A stretch of DNA of 64,000 bases from Campylobacter sp. CCUG 57310 (GCF_013201975.1 NZ_CP053845.1:620001-684000); one strand, 5' to 3'; counted from the stretch's first letter, positions 38,219-48,342 are shown. The notes: generated by a model from the sequence alone, not told the origin. A program made the numbers and translations.

Positions 38219-39559
38219 GTGTTTGAACAAATCAGTGAATCTTTTCGTTTGGCCGTTAGTAAAATCAGATTTGTTGATGATGAAAAAGCGTTAAAAAACG
38301 CTCTTGATGTTCTTAAAAAAGCTCTTTTAAAAGCTGACGTTCATCACAAAGTTACTAAAGATTTGCTGACGCTAATTGAGGCTGATTTGAAACAAAGCAG
38401 TATAGGGCAAAAGCAGTTTTTGGACTCTATAAAATCAAATTTGACTAAAATTTTAACGGCTCCGGGAAATCAAGGATTTGTCTATGCACCTGTCGCCCCA
38501 ACTGTGGTTTTGATGGCGGGACTTCAAGGTAGCGGTAAGACAACTACGACCGTAAAGCTTGCAAGCTATTTAAAGCTTAGAAAAAAGAAAGTTTTAGTGG
38601 CGGCCTGCGACCTTCAAAGGCTTGCAGCCGTTGAGCAACTTCGCCAACTTTGCGAGGCTAATGAGATAGAGCTTTTTAGTATAGAAAACGAAACAAACCC
38701 TATAAAAGTAGCTAAAGCGGCGCTTGAAAAGGCAAAAAGCGGACTTTATGACGTGCTTTTGGTTGATACCGCGGGACGTCTGGCTATAGATGAAGCTTTG
38801 ATGAGTGAGATAAAAAGTATAAAAGCAGATCTTAATCCGCATGAAATTTTCTATGTTGCCGATGCGATGAGCGGGCAGGACGGTATAAAATCCGCAGCAG
38901 GATTTAATGATACTTTGGCGATAACAGGCGTAGTGCTATCTAAATTTGACTCAGATAGCAAAGGTGGTGTCGCTATAGGAATAGCAAAGCAGCTAAATAT
39001 CCCGCTTAGATTTGTTGGAATTGGCGAAAAAACAGCTGATTTGGAGAGCTTTATACCTGATCGCATAGTAAGCAGGATTATGGGTGAGGGAGACTTGGCG
39101 ACTTTGGCTGAAAAAACAAGCGCTATTATCGATGAGAAAGAGGCAAAAAGACTCAATAAAAAGATAAAAAAAGGTCAGTTTAATTTTAACGACTTTTTAG
39201 AGCAGATGGAAAGCGTTAAAAAACTTGGAAATATGAAGTCGCTCATAGGCATGATCCCTGGTCTTTCAGGCGTGGCAAATCAGATAAAAGATATAGATTT
39301 GGATAACTCAAAAGAGATAATTCATATAAGAGCCATGATAAATTCCATGACTTTAAAGGAGCGTGAAAATCCCGATCTTTTAAATAATAGCAGAAAAAGA
39401 CGTTTGGCACAAGGTGCGGGCCTTAGTCAGGTAGAGGTTAATAGATTTCTTAAGCAATTTACAAACGCTTCAAAAATCGCTAAGAAATTTTCAGGAAAAG
39501 ACGGCATGAGAGGACTTGGAAATTTACTTTCTCAAGCCAAGATAAATCGCCCTAGTTAA
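38219..39559 (+). CDS. ffh: Signal recognition particle protein Ffh
   Basis: 446 residues: N domain (1-90), GTPase G domain with P-loop GLQGSGKTT (101-109), DTAGR and SKFDSDSKGG, and a Met-rich M domain (about 300-446) binding 4.5S RNA and signal peptides. GTG start with an AAAAGGTAAAGTT site. First gene of a cluster with rpsP, rimM, trmD and rplS, a common bacterial order. Confidence 0.97.
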   Translation: MFEQISESFRLAVSKIRFVDDEKALKNALDVLKKALLKADVHHKVTKDLLTLIEADLKQSSIGQKQFLDSIKSNLTKILTAPGNQGFVYAPVAPTVVLMAGLQGSGKTTTTVKLASYLKLRKKKVLVAACDLQRLAAVEQLRQLCEANEIELFSIENETNPIKVAKAALEKAKSGLYDVLLVDTAGRLAIDEALMSEIKSIKADLNPHEIFYVADAMSGQDGIKSAAGFNDTLAITGVVLSKFDSDSKGGVAIGIAKQLNIPLRFVGIGEKTADLESFIPDRIVSRIMGEGDLATLAEKTSAIIDEKEAKRLNKKIKKGQFNFNDFLEQMESVKKLGNMKSLIGMIPGLSGVANQIKDIDLDNSKEIIHIRAMINSMTLKERENPDLLNNSRKRRLAQGAGLSQVEVNRFLKQFTNASKIAKKFSGKDGMRGLGNLLSQAKINRPS

Positions 39560-39584
39560 AAATGGGCTTAAATTTGGGTATAAT
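39556..39584 (+). promoter_or_regulatory. Promoter of the rpsP-rplS operon, within an inverted repeat
   Basis: TTAAAA at 39556-39561 and TATAAT at 39579-39584 with 17-base spacing. The -10 lies in the loop of an 11-base perfect inverted repeat, GGCTTAAATTT (39565-39575) and AAATTTAAGCC (39592-39602). Confidence 0.6.
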
Positions 39585-39602
39585 TGTGCCTAAATTTAAG
39601 CC
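39565..39602. repeat. 11-bp perfect inverted repeat around the rpsP -10
   Basis: Arms at 39565-39575 and 39592-39602 with a 16-base loop. As RNA read from ffh it would form a hairpin followed by TTATTT, so it may be the ffh terminator, an operator, or both. Confidence 0.6.
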
Positions 39603-39632
39603 TTATTTAAAATTTAGAAGGAGAAACAAGAT

Positions 39633-39863
39633 ATGGCAACAGTAGTAAGACTAACAAGAATGGGGCGCAAGAAAAGACCATTTTATCGTATAGTTGTAAC
39701 AGACAGCAGAAAAAGAAGAGACGGTGGCTGGATAGAGTCTATAGGATACTATAATCCAATGGTTGAGCCTGAAGTTGTTAAATTTGATGCCGAGCGCCTT
39801 GCTTATTGGAAGGGTGTAGGTGCACAACTTAGCGATAGAGTTGCAAAAATAACTAGCAAATAA
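39633..39863 (+). CDS. rpsP: 30S ribosomal protein S16
   Basis: 76 residues; [22 protein letters not shown] is the family N-terminus. AAGGAGAAACAAGAT precedes ATG 39633. Stabilises the 5' domain of 16S rRNA in 30S assembly. Starts the khpA-rimM-trmD-rplS series. Confidence 0.98.
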   Translation: MATVVRLTRMGRKKRPFYRIVVTDSRKRRDGGWIESIGYYNPMVEPEVVKFDAERLAYWKGVGAQLSDRVAKITSK

Positions 39864-39868
39864 TAACA

Positions 39869-40114
39869 ATGGTTGAAGATTTTTTACGCGAATACGCAAA
39901 ACTTATAGCAGATTTTCCCGACAAAGTAAAAGTCGAAAGAGTAGAGTTGGGAGAGAATTTCGCCGAAGTGATAGTCTATGCCGATAAGGTGGATACTGGC
40001 AAACTTATAGGAAAAGACGGTAGAATGATAAATGCTATAAAAACTGTAATAATAGGTTGCAAAGCAAAATATGCGACCTCATATAGGGTTACGGTAAAGC
40101 CACTTGAAGAGTGA
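39869..40114 (+). CDS. khpA: KH-domain RNA-binding protein KhpA
   Basis: 81 residues, a single KH domain with the GxxG loop in GKLIGKDGRMINAIKTVI (about 48-66). Usually found between rpsP and rimM; binds RNA, often with KhpB. Five bases after rpsP and overlapping rimM by 11. Confidence 0.93.
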   Translation: MVEDFLREYAKLIADFPDKVKVERVELGENFAEVIVYADKVDTGKLIGKDGRMINAIKTVIIGCKAKYATSYRVTVKPLEE

Positions 40115-40634
40115 TCTGGTAGAAGTCGGCATACTCGGTAAAAGCGTCGGCTTAAAGGGCTTTGTTAAACTTCATGACAAAAGTGACTTTCCTAAACAAT
40201 TTAAAAAAGATGCAAAATTTATAGATAAAGACGGTAACGAGCTAGTTGTAAAAAGCTTTAATAGTGCAAATAGCTCTATCCTTTTTTATGATTTTGAAGA
40301 TATTGATTTGGCTAAAACTCTTACAAATCGCACTATATATACCACTCAAGAACTTACTCGTCAAACTTGCAATCTAAAAAAAGATGAGTTTTTTTATTTT
40401 GATATTTTGGGATGTAAAATTTACGAAAATGATCAAAATTTAGGAGTAGTTGAGGATATAGAAGACGGCAGTGCAAATCATCTTTTTTGTATTAAGACTG
40501 ATGATGAGCTTGTTCAAAAAGGACTTGCTAAGAATTTTTACATACCCTATATAAATGCCTACGTAGAAAAAATAGATATACAAAACAAGATAATTTATAC
40601 GAAAAACGCTTTTTTGATCTTAGAAAATTCATGA
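40104..40634 (+). CDS. rimM: 16S rRNA processing protein RimM
   Basis: 176 residues. N-terminal [20 protein letters not shown] (about 7-26) is the RimM signature, and the PRC-barrel domain (about 98-170) contains [11 protein letters not shown]. Binds S19 and helps 30S maturation. Probable TTG start at 40104 inside khpA; no other in-frame start keeps the N-terminal motif. Overlaps trmD by four bases. Confidence 0.92.
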   Translation: MKSDLVEVGILGKSVGLKGFVKLHDKSDFPKQFKKDAKFIDKDGNELVVKSFNSANSSILFYDFEDIDLAKTLTNRTIYTTQELTRQTCNLKKDEFFYFDILGCKIYENDQNLGVVEDIEDGSANHLFCIKTDDELVQKGLAKNFYIPYINAYVEKIDIQNKIIYTKNAFLILENS

Positions 40635-41338
40635 TTAAATTCACTTTTATCACGCTTTTTGAAAATTTAATCAAGCCTTATTTTACGGACTCTATTTTAG
40701 GTCGTGCAACTAACAAAGGACTAATAAAGCTTGAGTTTGTAAATCCAAGAAATTTTAGTAAAGATAAGCATAAAAAAGTTGATGATTATATGATAGGAGG
40801 CGGAGCGGGACTGCTTATGAGCGTTCAGCCTCTTGAAGATGCGATAAAATCTGTAAAAGAAAAAAACTTAAACACTCATTTTGTTTTTTTAACTCCTGCT
40901 GCAAAGAAATTTGAACAAGAAGATACAAAAAGGTTGTCCAAAAAAGAGCATATTTGCTTTATTTGCGGAAGATACGAAGGGGTTGATGAGAGAATTGTCG
41001 AAAGATACGTAGATGAAGTTTTTTGCATAGGTGATTTTGTGCTTACCGGCGGAGAATTGCCTGCTCTTTGTATGAGTGATGCTATATCTAGGAATATAAG
41101 CGGAGTTTTGGGCAATGAAGAGAGCTTAAGTGAAGAGAGTTTTGAGCAAGGACTTTTAGAATCTCCTGCTTTTACCAAGCCAAATTCATATGAAAATTTA
41201 AATGTTGTTTCAGACTTTTTAAAGGGAAATCATGCTAAAATCAGGGTTTTAAAAAATGATATGGCGTGCTTCAAAACTAGGTTTTTCCGTCCTGATTTAT
41301 ACCGAAAATACAAGCCGCTGATGAAGGATAAAAGATGA
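40631..41338 (+). CDS. trmD: tRNA (guanine-N1)-methyltransferase TrmD
   Basis: 235 residues, SPOUT methyltransferase. Conserved: [31 protein letters not shown] (about 116-127), and the knot segment [18 protein letters not shown]. Methylates G37 of tRNAs. Overlaps rimM upstream and rplS downstream, each by four bases (ATGA). Confidence 0.97.
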   Translation: MIKFTFITLFENLIKPYFTDSILGRATNKGLIKLEFVNPRNFSKDKHKKVDDYMIGGGAGLLMSVQPLEDAIKSVKEKNLNTHFVFLTPAAKKFEQEDTKRLSKKEHICFICGRYEGVDERIVERYVDEVFCIGDFVLTGGELPALCMSDAISRNISGVLGNEESLSEESFEQGLLESPAFTKPNSYENLNVVSDFLKGNHAKIRVLKNDMACFKTRFFRPDLYRKYKPLMKDKR

Positions 41339-41691
41339 GAAATAAGTATATTGAAGCATTTGAAAATGCTCAAATTGCAAGTAAGTCTGTGCCTGAATTT
41401 CGTGCCGGCGACACACTTCGTGTAGCTATTCGTATTAAAGAGGGCGACAAAACCAGAGTTCAAAACTTTGAAGGCATTTGTATAGCTAGACGTGGAAGCG
41501 GAACCGGTGAAACATTTATGATTAGAAAGATCGGAGCAAACAGTGTTGGCGTTGAGAGAATTTTCCCGATCTACAGCGATAGTCTTGAGAGCATAACTGT
41601 CCTAAGACGCGGTCGCGTAAGACGTGCGAAGCTATTTTATCTACGCGATAGACGCGGTAAATCTGCACGTATTAGAGAGCTTAAAAAATAA
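41335..41691 (+). CDS. rplS: 50S ribosomal protein L19
   Basis: 118 residues; [22 protein letters not shown] and [18 protein letters not shown] are the family signature. Located at the 30S-50S interface. Last gene of the operon, followed by a strong terminator. Confidence 0.98.
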   Translation: MRNKYIEAFENAQIASKSVPEFRAGDTLRVAIRIKEGDKTRVQNFEGICIARRGSGTGETFMIRKIGANSVGVERIFPIYSDSLESITVLRRGRVRRAKLFYLRDRRGKSARIRELKK

Positions 41692-41701
41692 TTTTATACT
41701 T

Positions 41702-41731
41702 GCCAAAAGAGATCTTTTTCTTTTGGCTTTT
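41702..41731 (+). terminator. Rho-independent terminator after rplS
   Basis: GCCAAAAGA (41702-41710) pairs exactly with TCTTTTGGC (41719-41727) around an 8-base loop, followed by TTTT. Confidence 0.85.
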
Positions 41732-42215
41732 AACTCTTTCTAATAACTTTGAACTTTATTTTATATTAAATAATTTTTATTTTAATATCTGCAATAGGCT
41801 ATATGTCTATCTATTTTTATACTTTTTAAGAATCGCATTAGTTTGAATTAAACTTTTTTATTTTTTAGTTTAAAATGAGCAGTAAAAAATAAAAGAGCTT
41901 TTGTTGCTTATTTGAAGATATTTGTCTAAATTTTTATTACAATTAAGTTTTTTGTTTTTCTAGTTCAATAGCATTAAAGTAAAAAGATAGAAAGATATAA
42001 ATTAGAATTTGATTTCGGGTTTGTAGTATATTCAATACCGTTGTTTATCGTGGAGTTTTAATTAGGCTAATAGAATATAAATTTAATTGGCTTTTATGAC
42101 TAAAAATGATTTCCATCTAAAGCCTTTTATAAAATACAAAAATACTCTTAATTTGAATCAATAAAAAATTAATATCCAAAAGTTAAAATTACCACATATT
42201 TTTAAAAGGATGCAA
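41732..42215. other. AT-rich gap between rplS and cupin gene
   Basis: 484 bases of high AT content without a credible gene, terminator or consensus promoter beyond scattered TATA-like hexamers. Confidence 0.6.
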
Positions 42216-42548
42216 ATGCAAAAGATTGTTTGGAAAGACGAGAATTTTAACGGTATAAAGGTAGTAAAACTATTTGAAGGCTCAGGCAGTAAAGAGATAC
42301 GCATAAATTTGCAAAAAGGGCATGAAATGAAAGAGCATCAAGCGCCTGGAGCTATAATGGTTCAAGTACTTAGCGGAAAGATCAAATTTAGCGTAGGAAG
42401 CGATGTGCAAATTTTAAATTCTCTTGATATGATCGCACTTGATGCCAATATCCCGCATGCATTACATGCACTTGAAGATAGTATCGTTAGATTAAGCTTA
42501 AGTAAAAACGACGATGTTAGTCGAGTTTTTAAAGTTTTAAACGCTTAA
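42216..42548 (+). CDS. Small cupin-domain protein
   Basis: 110 residues from ATG 42216; the AAAGGA site is too close to ATG 42210 but well placed for 42216. A single cupin barrel: motif 1 region NLQKGHEMKEHQAPGAIMVQVLSGKIKF, motif 2 region LDMIALDANIPHALHAL. Likely metal-binding residues are His39 and His43 (by approximate count) and the His pair in PHALHA. Function unknown; stand-alone cupins of this size are often stress or isomerase-like proteins. It stands alone between two long AT-rich gaps. Confidence 0.82.
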   Translation: MQKIVWKDENFNGIKVVKLFEGSGSKEIRINLQKGHEMKEHQAPGAIMVQVLSGKIKFSVGSDVQILNSLDMIALDANIPHALHALEDSIVRLSLSKNDDVSRVFKVLNA

Positions 42549-42963
42549 AATCTTAATTTAAAAAATTAAAATTTATATTTTATAAAATACCTCATTCTTT
42601 TGTGTAGTTGATAGAATATATTAACTACATATTTACATTTTCTTTATTTAAAACTATATATTTTAATCTAAATTTTATTTTGCATTCAAAGATAGTATGA
42701 TCTATATATTATTTTTTGATCAATATCTCATCTTAACTTAAATTTGCTCTATTCTAAATACATAAATTTTTGAATAATATTCTTTATATATAAAAAACAA
42801 AACAACCCTTAATCTAAATATAATTTAAGCAAAGTCTAAAATTATAAATAAAAAATAAATTTAAATGTACAAAAAACTGCCTAAAAATTAATTTTTTAAT
42901 TTAAAAATTATAAAAGTTGTAGTATAGTTTCAATAATTAAATTTTTTCAAAGGAGAATCCATT
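42549..42963. other. AT-rich gap upstream of aspA
   Basis: 415 bases with very high AT. A possible -10 TATAGT at 42923-42928, 36 bases before aspA, has only a poor -35. Long upstream AT-rich stretches may hold regulator sites, but none is recognisable. Confidence 0.5.
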
Positions 42964-44364
42964 ATGGGAACCAGAAAAGAACACGATTTTATAGGTGAGC
43001 TTGAAATTTCTGATGACGTTTATTACGGCGTTCAGACTTTTAGGGCTCTTGAAAATTTCCACATGACAGGAAGAAGGCTAAGCGAGTATCCTTATTTTAT
43101 AAAAGCATTTGCCCAAATCAAAAAAGCCGCAGCTTTGGCAAATAAACAAGTAGGAGTACTTGATGCCACAAAGGCCGATGCTATCGCTAAAGCTTGCGAT
43201 AGATTGATCGCGGGAGAATTCCAAGATCAATTTGTAGTCGATATGATCCAAGGTGGTGCAGGAACTTCTACAAACATGAACTCAAATGAGGTTATCACAA
43301 ATGTTGCTCTTGAGAGTATGGGTCACAAAAAAGGAGAATATCAATACCTTCATCCAAATGATCATACAAATTTAGGTCAAAGCACCAATGACACATATCC
43401 AAGCTCTATCAAAGTAGCGGCTTACGCGAAGCTAACAGACCTGCTAAAAGCTATGGAAAATTTGAAAAACGAACTTGAAGTTAAGGCAAAAGAGTTTAAA
43501 GATATAATAAAAATGGGTAGAACAGAGCTTGAAGATGCCGTTCCTACAACACTTGGAAATACTTTTAACGCATTTGCAAGCTACATAAAAAGCGATATAG
43601 AAAAGATTAAAGCAGCCAGAGAGAGCATGACATATCTAAATATGGGCGCTACTGCGATAGGTACAGGTATAAATTGCCATCCTGACTACAAAGCGGCAGT
43701 TCATAAAATTTTAAGCGAAATTACGGGTGTTGATTTTAAACCTGCCGAGGATTTTATCGCAGCTACTCAAGATACCGGTGATTTTGTTCATGTAAGTGGC
43801 GCTTTAAAAACAGCTGCGGTTCGCCTAAGCAAAATCGCAAACGATCTTCGTCTTATGAACTCAGGTCCAAGATGCGGTCTTGGCGAGATAAATTTACCTC
43901 AAATGCAACCAGGTAGCTCAATCATGCCTGGTAAAGTAAATCCTGTTATCGCTGAAGTTGTAGGCGAGGCTTGCTATGAAGTTATCGGCAACGACGTAAC
44001 TATAATGCTTTGCTCTGAAAGAGGCGAATTTGAACTAAACGCATTTGAACCGGGAATTGCTTACGGACTATTTAACTCTTTGGTAATTCTTGAAAATGCT
44101 ATGAATACGCTAGCTGAAAAAGCTATCAAAAAACTAACTGCAAATCCTGAAGCTTGCTTAAAATCAGTTCTAGGATCAGTCGGTATAGTTACGGCATTTA
44201 ACCCTTATATAGGTTATGAAAAATCAGCAAGCATCGCTAAAGAAGCTCTTTCTACAGGTAAAGCTGTCGGCGACATCTGCCTAGAAAGAGGTTATTTAAC
44301 TAAAGAAGAGATAGATAAAATTTTAGAGCCTAAAAATATGCTAAACCCACACATGGGTGAGTAA
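42964..44364 (+). CDS. aspA: Aspartate ammonia-lyase
   Basis: 466 residues, fumarase/aspartase superfamily. Conserved parts: GGAGTSTNMNSNEV (about 96-109), TNDTYPSSIKVA, MGRTELEDAVPTTLG and the signature GSSIMPGKVNPVIAE (about 318-332) with the catalytic serine. Splits aspartate into fumarate and ammonia, feeding fumarate respiration. AAAGGAGAATCC precedes ATG 42964. Co-located with a C4-dicarboxylate transporter and an aspartate racemase. Confidence 0.97.
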   Translation: MGTRKEHDFIGELEISDDVYYGVQTFRALENFHMTGRRLSEYPYFIKAFAQIKKAAALANKQVGVLDATKADAIAKACDRLIAGEFQDQFVVDMIQGGAGTSTNMNSNEVITNVALESMGHKKGEYQYLHPNDHTNLGQSTNDTYPSSIKVAAYAKLTDLLKAMENLKNELEVKAKEFKDIIKMGRTELEDAVPTTLGNTFNAFASYIKSDIEKIKAARESMTYLNMGATAIGTGINCHPDYKAAVHKILSEITGVDFKPAEDFIAATQDTGDFVHVSGALKTAAVRLSKIANDLRLMNSGPRCGLGEINLPQMQPGSSIMPGKVNPVIAEVVGEACYEVIGNDVTIMLCSERGEFELNAFEPGIAYGLFNSLVILENAMNTLAEKAIKKLTANPEACLKSVLGSVGIVTAFNPYIGYEKSASIAKEALSTGKAVGDICLERGYLTKEEIDKILEPKNMLNPHMGE

Positions 44365-44381
44365 AATTAGGCTTATTTGAT

Positions 44382-44416
44382 AATTGGCGTGTCAAATTTG
44401 GTCGGCGCGCCAAAAT
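44382..44416 (+). other. Palindromic stretch between aspA and dcu
   Basis: TTGGCG at about 44384 and CGCCAA at about 44407, plus AAATTTGG and CCAAAATTT around GGCGCGCC, can fold in overlapping ways. It may be a partial terminator or a processing site setting the aspA:dcu ratio. Confidence 0.4.
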
Positions 44417-44457
44417 TTGATTAAAAGTGAAAAATAAATTTCATAAAGGAGATTCTT

Positions 44458-45801
44458 ATGGATATAATGCTGATTTTACAGATTATAGTCCTATTTGGGG
44501 GTATCTACCTAGGTGTTAAACTAGGGGGTATGGGAGTTGGTTACGCAGGCGGTCTTGGTGTTGTTGTTTTAGCAATGCTTGGTATGAAAGTCGAGATGAA
44601 GGGTATTCCTATGGACGTTATCCTTATCATCGCATCGGTTATCTCTGCAATTACTGCTATGCAAGTTGCTGGAGGACTTGATTATCTTGTTCAGGTTGCG
44701 TCTAAAATTTTACGCAAAAATCCAAAACAAATTAACTTTTTAGCTCCTGTCGTTACTTATCTTTTAACGATATTTGCAGGTACCGGACATACGGCTTTTT
44801 CAATGCTTCCTGTTATTACCGAAGTTGCTAAAGGACAAAATATCAAGCCTAGTGCACCTCTTGCTCTTTCGGTCGTTTCATCTCAGGTTGCAATTACCGC
44901 AAGCCCGATTTCAGCGGCTTTTGTTGCGATGACAGGCGTTGTAGAGCCTCTTGGTGTTAGTTATCCGATGCTTTTATTTATCTGCGTCTCTACGACATTT
45001 GTCGCTATGCTTGCAACTTCATTTTTTGTAAATAAATTTTACGATCTTGACCTTTCAAAAGATCCTATATATCAAGAAAGACTTGCAAAAGGTCTTGTAG
45101 AAGAAGTTAAAGATGCCGAGTACAAAGAGCTTAAACCTTATGCAAAAAGATCGGTTGCCGTTTTTGCCATAGGCGTTTTAATTATCGTAGCTTATGCGCT
45201 TGCTATTTCAAAGAGTGTAGGGCTTGTTGAAAATCCTATTCTAACAAGAGATAACGCAATTATAAGCTTCATGCTAACTATCGGTTTTGTTATTGTGGTT
45301 CTTTGTAAAGTGGATACAGGCAAATTGCTTTCAACCAGCACTTTTCAAAGCGGTATGAATGCGTGCATCTGCGTGATCGGTATTGCCTGGCTTGGAACGA
45401 CATTTGTAAACGGACACATTGAGAGTATTAAAGATATAGCTCAAGCGGTTGTTACTAAGTACCCGTTTGTTTTAGCTGTAGCGCTTTATTTCTTAAGCTG
45501 CCTGCTCTATTCACAAGCTGCAACAACTCGCGTTATGATGCCTGCGGTTGCCGTTGCTCTTGGTATGACAAGTCCTGAAAATGCGCAACACGTTTGGATT
45601 TTAGTCGCTTCATTTGCAGCTGTTTCCGGACTATTTGTTCTTCCTACATATCCTACAACGCTTGGTGCTATCGCAATGGATGATACCGGAACTACGAAAG
45701 TGGGCAAATTTGTATTTAACCACTCGTTCTTTGTTCCTGGCACGATCATGATTGCAATATCTGTTGGACTTGGATTTTTAATAGCTCCTATATTGATATA
45801 A
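44458..45801 (+). CDS. dcuA/dcuB: Anaerobic C4-dicarboxylate transporter (DcuA/DcuB family)
   Basis: 447 residues with about 11 hydrophobic helices. Motifs: GGMGVGYAGGLGVVVLAMLG near the N-terminus, GTGHTAFSMLPVITEVA (about 106-122) and LPTYPTTLGAIAMDDTGTTKVGKF (about 396-420). Exchanges aspartate or fumarate for succinate. AAAGGAGATTCTT precedes the ATG. Downstream of aspA by 93 bases; imported aspartate would become fumarate, the electron acceptor. DcuA and DcuB are not separable by eye. Confidence 0.95.
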   Translation: MDIMLILQIIVLFGGIYLGVKLGGMGVGYAGGLGVVVLAMLGMKVEMKGIPMDVILIIASVISAITAMQVAGGLDYLVQVASKILRKNPKQINFLAPVVTYLLTIFAGTGHTAFSMLPVITEVAKGQNIKPSAPLALSVVSSQVAITASPISAAFVAMTGVVEPLGVSYPMLLFICVSTTFVAMLATSFFVNKFYDLDLSKDPIYQERLAKGLVEEVKDAEYKELKPYAKRSVAVFAIGVLIIVAYALAISKSVGLVENPILTRDNAIISFMLTIGFVIVVLCKVDTGKLLSTSTFQSGMNACICVIGIAWLGTTFVNGHIESIKDIAQAVVTKYPFVLAVALYFLSCLLYSQAATTRVMMPAVAVALGMTSPENAQHVWILVASFAAVSGLFVLPTYPTTLGAIAMDDTGTTKVGKFVFNHSFFVPGTIMIAISVGLGFLIAPILI

Positions 45802-45821
45802 GAGTTTTATATAGACTTAAG

Positions 45822-45846
45822 CCAAGAGAAATTCTCTCTTGGTTTT
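45822..45846 (+). terminator. Terminator after dcu
   Basis: CCAAGAGA pairs with TCTCTTGG across a five-base loop, followed by TTTT. It lies between dcu and the racemase gene, so the latter may be read through at a lower level. Confidence 0.75.
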
Positions 45847-45863
45847 AAATTTAAGGAAATTAA

Positions 45864-46547
45864 ATGAAACGAATCGGAATTATGGGCGGAATGGGACCTC
45901 TTGCGACTATTGATCTTTATGCAAAGATAGTTGAGCTAACGGACGCAAAAAAAGATCAAGACAACATACCTATCATCATAGATAACTACCCTCAAATTCC
46001 CGATAGAACGGCTTATATACTTCACGGCGGCGAAGATCCGTTTCCTTTTATGAAAGAAGCAGCACTTAGGCTTAAAAACGCAGGATGCGAGGCTGTTTGC
46101 ATATCTTGCAATACCGCTCACTATTTTGCTCCTAGGCTTGAAGAGGAGTGCGGTATAAACATCCTTCATATAGCAAAAATAGCCACTAAGGCGATAAGCA
46201 CAAATTTCCCAAATGCTAAAAAAATAGCCGTCATAGCGACTACCGGGACTACAAAAGCTAAAATTTATGAAGACGAGCTGGTTACAAACGGATTTGAATG
46301 CGTCCAAATTCCTGAAAATTTACTTTCAAATATCATGGACTGCATCTATAAAGGCGCTAAAGCAAACAACTTAGAAGCTTACATCTCTCTTTTTAACGAA
46401 ACGATAGAGCTTATAGAAGCTGATACTTATATAGCGGCTTGTACTGAAATTCCGCTATTTTTGCCGTATGCGGATAAAAAAGATAAATTTGTAGATGCGA
46501 CTCTTGAGCTTGCAAAAGCGGCTGTGAAATTCGGACTTCAAAAGTAA
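45864..46547 (+). CDS. Aspartate/glutamate racemase family protein (RacX/YgeA-like)
   Basis: 227 residues. MKRIGIMGGMGPLATIDLYAKIV is the family N-terminus; the two catalytic cysteines lie in CISCNTAHYF (about residue 82) and AACTEIPLFL (about 192). Interconverts L- and D-aspartate or a related amino acid. AAGGAAATTAA precedes the ATG. Following aspA and dcu, it fits an aspartate-use module, for example recovering D-Asp or supplying it. Confidence 0.9.
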   Translation: MKRIGIMGGMGPLATIDLYAKIVELTDAKKDQDNIPIIIDNYPQIPDRTAYILHGGEDPFPFMKEAALRLKNAGCEAVCISCNTAHYFAPRLEEECGINILHIAKIATKAISTNFPNAKKIAVIATTGTTKAKIYEDELVTNGFECVQIPENLLSNIMDCIYKGAKANNLEAYISLFNETIELIEADTYIAACTEIPLFLPYADKKDKFVDATLELAKAAVKFGLQK

Positions 46548-46667
46548 AATTTAAGCGCAAATTTGAAGCCGATCAGTCAAATTTGCTCTTAAATTCTCAA
46601 ATTTAACTCTCAATTAAAATAAATTTTTATAAAATCTTTGTTAATTATAAAATTTCAAAGGTTTTTC

Positions 46668-47057
46668 GTGTCACACTCCGAAACTAGCGGTTTATATTTC
46701 GGCGCTTTTGTCATACTTTTTTTAGCGACTTTCGTTTTTAGCTTGATTGTCTTTTTATCAAGCAAGATAGGCGCAAAATTAGCAAATAAAAACTCCGAGC
46801 GTCTAAAACTTGCCATATACGAGTGCGGACCTGAAACGATAAAGCAGCCAAACCGCATCAATACTCACTATTTTACATACGCGATACTCTTTATTCTTTT
46901 TGACGTTGAGGTTATATTTATGTTTCCATGGGCGGTTGATTTTAAAATTTTAGGAGTTTTTGGATTTGTTGAGATGTTGCTTTTTATCACGCTTTTATCG
47001 GTAGGATTTATCTATGCTTGGGGGAAAGGAGCGTTTGAGTGGCAGGGCGTGAAATGA
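46668..47057 (+). CDS. nuoA: NADH-quinone oxidoreductase-type complex I subunit A
   Basis: 129 residues from GTG 46668, which has an AAAGG site; the frame extends up to 46638 without one. Three membrane helices and the conserved [31 protein letters not shown] loop. First gene of the nuo operon, overlapping nuoB. Confidence 0.95.
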   Translation: MSHSETSGLYFGAFVILFLATFVFSLIVFLSSKIGAKLANKNSERLKLAIYECGPETIKQPNRINTHYFTYAILFILFDVEVIFMFPWAVDFKILGVFGFVEMLLFITLLSVGFIYAWGKGAFEWQGVK

Positions 47058-47548
47058 ATTATGCCGCAAACGCCGGTTTGCCGGTAGTTTTAACGACAGT
47101 CGATAAGCTTGTGCAGTGGGGTCGTAGTAACTCGCTTTGGGCGCTTAGTTACGGGCTTGCGTGTTGCGCGATAGAGATGATGGCAAGCGGGGCTAGCAGG
47201 TATGATTTTGATAGGTTTGGAACTATTTTTAGAGCCTCGCCGAGACACTCGGAAGTGATGATAATCGCAGGTACCCTTACAAAAAAGCACGCCGAATTTA
47301 CAAGAAGACTATATGATCAAATGGCTGAGCCAAAGTGGGTCATATCCATGGGAAGTTGTGCAAACACGGGCGGCATGTTTAATACCTATTCAACGGTGCA
47401 AGGGGTTGATAGGATAATACCTGTTGATATCTACTTGCCGGGTTGTGCTCCGCGCCCAGAAACTCTTCAATATGCACTCATGATACTTCAAAAGAAAATT
47501 CGCAAGCAAAGTGCCTTTAGAGCTGCAAAACCAAAGAGGCTGATATAA
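47039..47548 (+). CDS. nuoB: Complex I subunit B
   Basis: 169 residues from GTG 47039, chosen for AAAGGAG seven bases upstream; ATG 47054 is an alternative. Ligands of cluster N2 are visible: [10 protein letters not shown] (about 39), [12 protein letters not shown] and LPGCAPRPE. Transfers electrons to quinone in the peripheral arm. Confidence 0.97.
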   Translation: MAGREMNYAANAGLPVVLTTVDKLVQWGRSNSLWALSYGLACCAIEMMASGASRYDFDRFGTIFRASPRHSEVMIIAGTLTKKHAEFTRRLYDQMAEPKWVISMGSCANTGGMFNTYSTVQGVDRIIPVDIYLPGCAPRPETLQYALMILQKKIRKQSAFRAAKPKRLI

Positions 47549-48342
47549 TGAGAGAGTATAAAGATAGAAATAACGCTCAGAAAAAGCACTACTATAAAGA
47601 CAGCTTTTACATACCTGAAAAGACGCAGAAATTTGACGTTTACGGGAGTAAATTTGAAGAAGATATAGAGGCTTTGGCTATTGCGGGAGTTCAAATTTTA
47701 GACTCATATATAGAGCTTGATCAGCTTGTAGTGTATGTAAATAGCAAAGAAAATTTAAAAGCGCTTGAAATTTTAAGAGAAGTTGGATATGAAATTTTAT
47801 GTGAAATTTCGGCTGTTGATTTTATCGTTGGCAAGGGCGGTTTTGAAGTGTTTTATCAGCTTTTATCCGTATCAAAAATAAAGCGCGCAAGGCTAAAATG
47901 CTTCGTAAAAGAGCGCGAAATGCTTGCAAGCGTGACATCACTGTATAAAAGCGCAAATTGGTCCGAGCGAGAGATGTATGATATGTTTGGGGTTTTGATC
48001 AAAAATCATCCGAATTTAAAGCGTCTTATAATGCCTGATGATTGGCACTCGCACCCGCTTTTAAAGAGCTATCCGCTTCACGGCGACGAGCAGGCGCAGT
48101 GGTATGAAGTCGATAAAATTTTCGGACGCGAATATCGAGAGGTCATAGGTCCTGAAAATCGCGACAGCGCAAGGGTTGATAGCAAAGATACGTTTAATTT
48201 TTCAAGAATTTATCATGAAGTCGGCAGAGGCGAGCCTCCAAGAGATGAAAGGGTGCTACAAGAGTATCAAGAGGATGAGGGCGTGGCGTTTGTGAAAAAA
48301 GTAAAGCGCGACAAAGCTAAAATTTTAAAGAAAAGACCGTAA
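47548..48342 (+). CDS. nuoC: Complex I subunit C
   Basis: 264 residues, the NuoC 30-kDa domain with SANWSEREMYDMFGVLIKNHPNL and RLIMPDDWHSHPLLKSYPL (about 143-178). An N-terminal extension of about 60 charged residues and a basic Lys-rich C-terminus are present. Separate from NuoD here, not fused as in E. coli. Confidence 0.95.
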   Translation: MREYKDRNNAQKKHYYKDSFYIPEKTQKFDVYGSKFEEDIEALAIAGVQILDSYIELDQLVVYVNSKENLKALEILREVGYEILCEISAVDFIVGKGGFEVFYQLLSVSKIKRARLKCFVKEREMLASVTSLYKSANWSEREMYDMFGVLIKNHPNLKRLIMPDDWHSHPLLKSYPLHGDEQAQWYEVDKIFGREYREVIGPENRDSARVDSKDTFNFSRIYHEVGRGEPPRDERVLQEYQEDEGVAFVKKVKRDKAKILKKRP

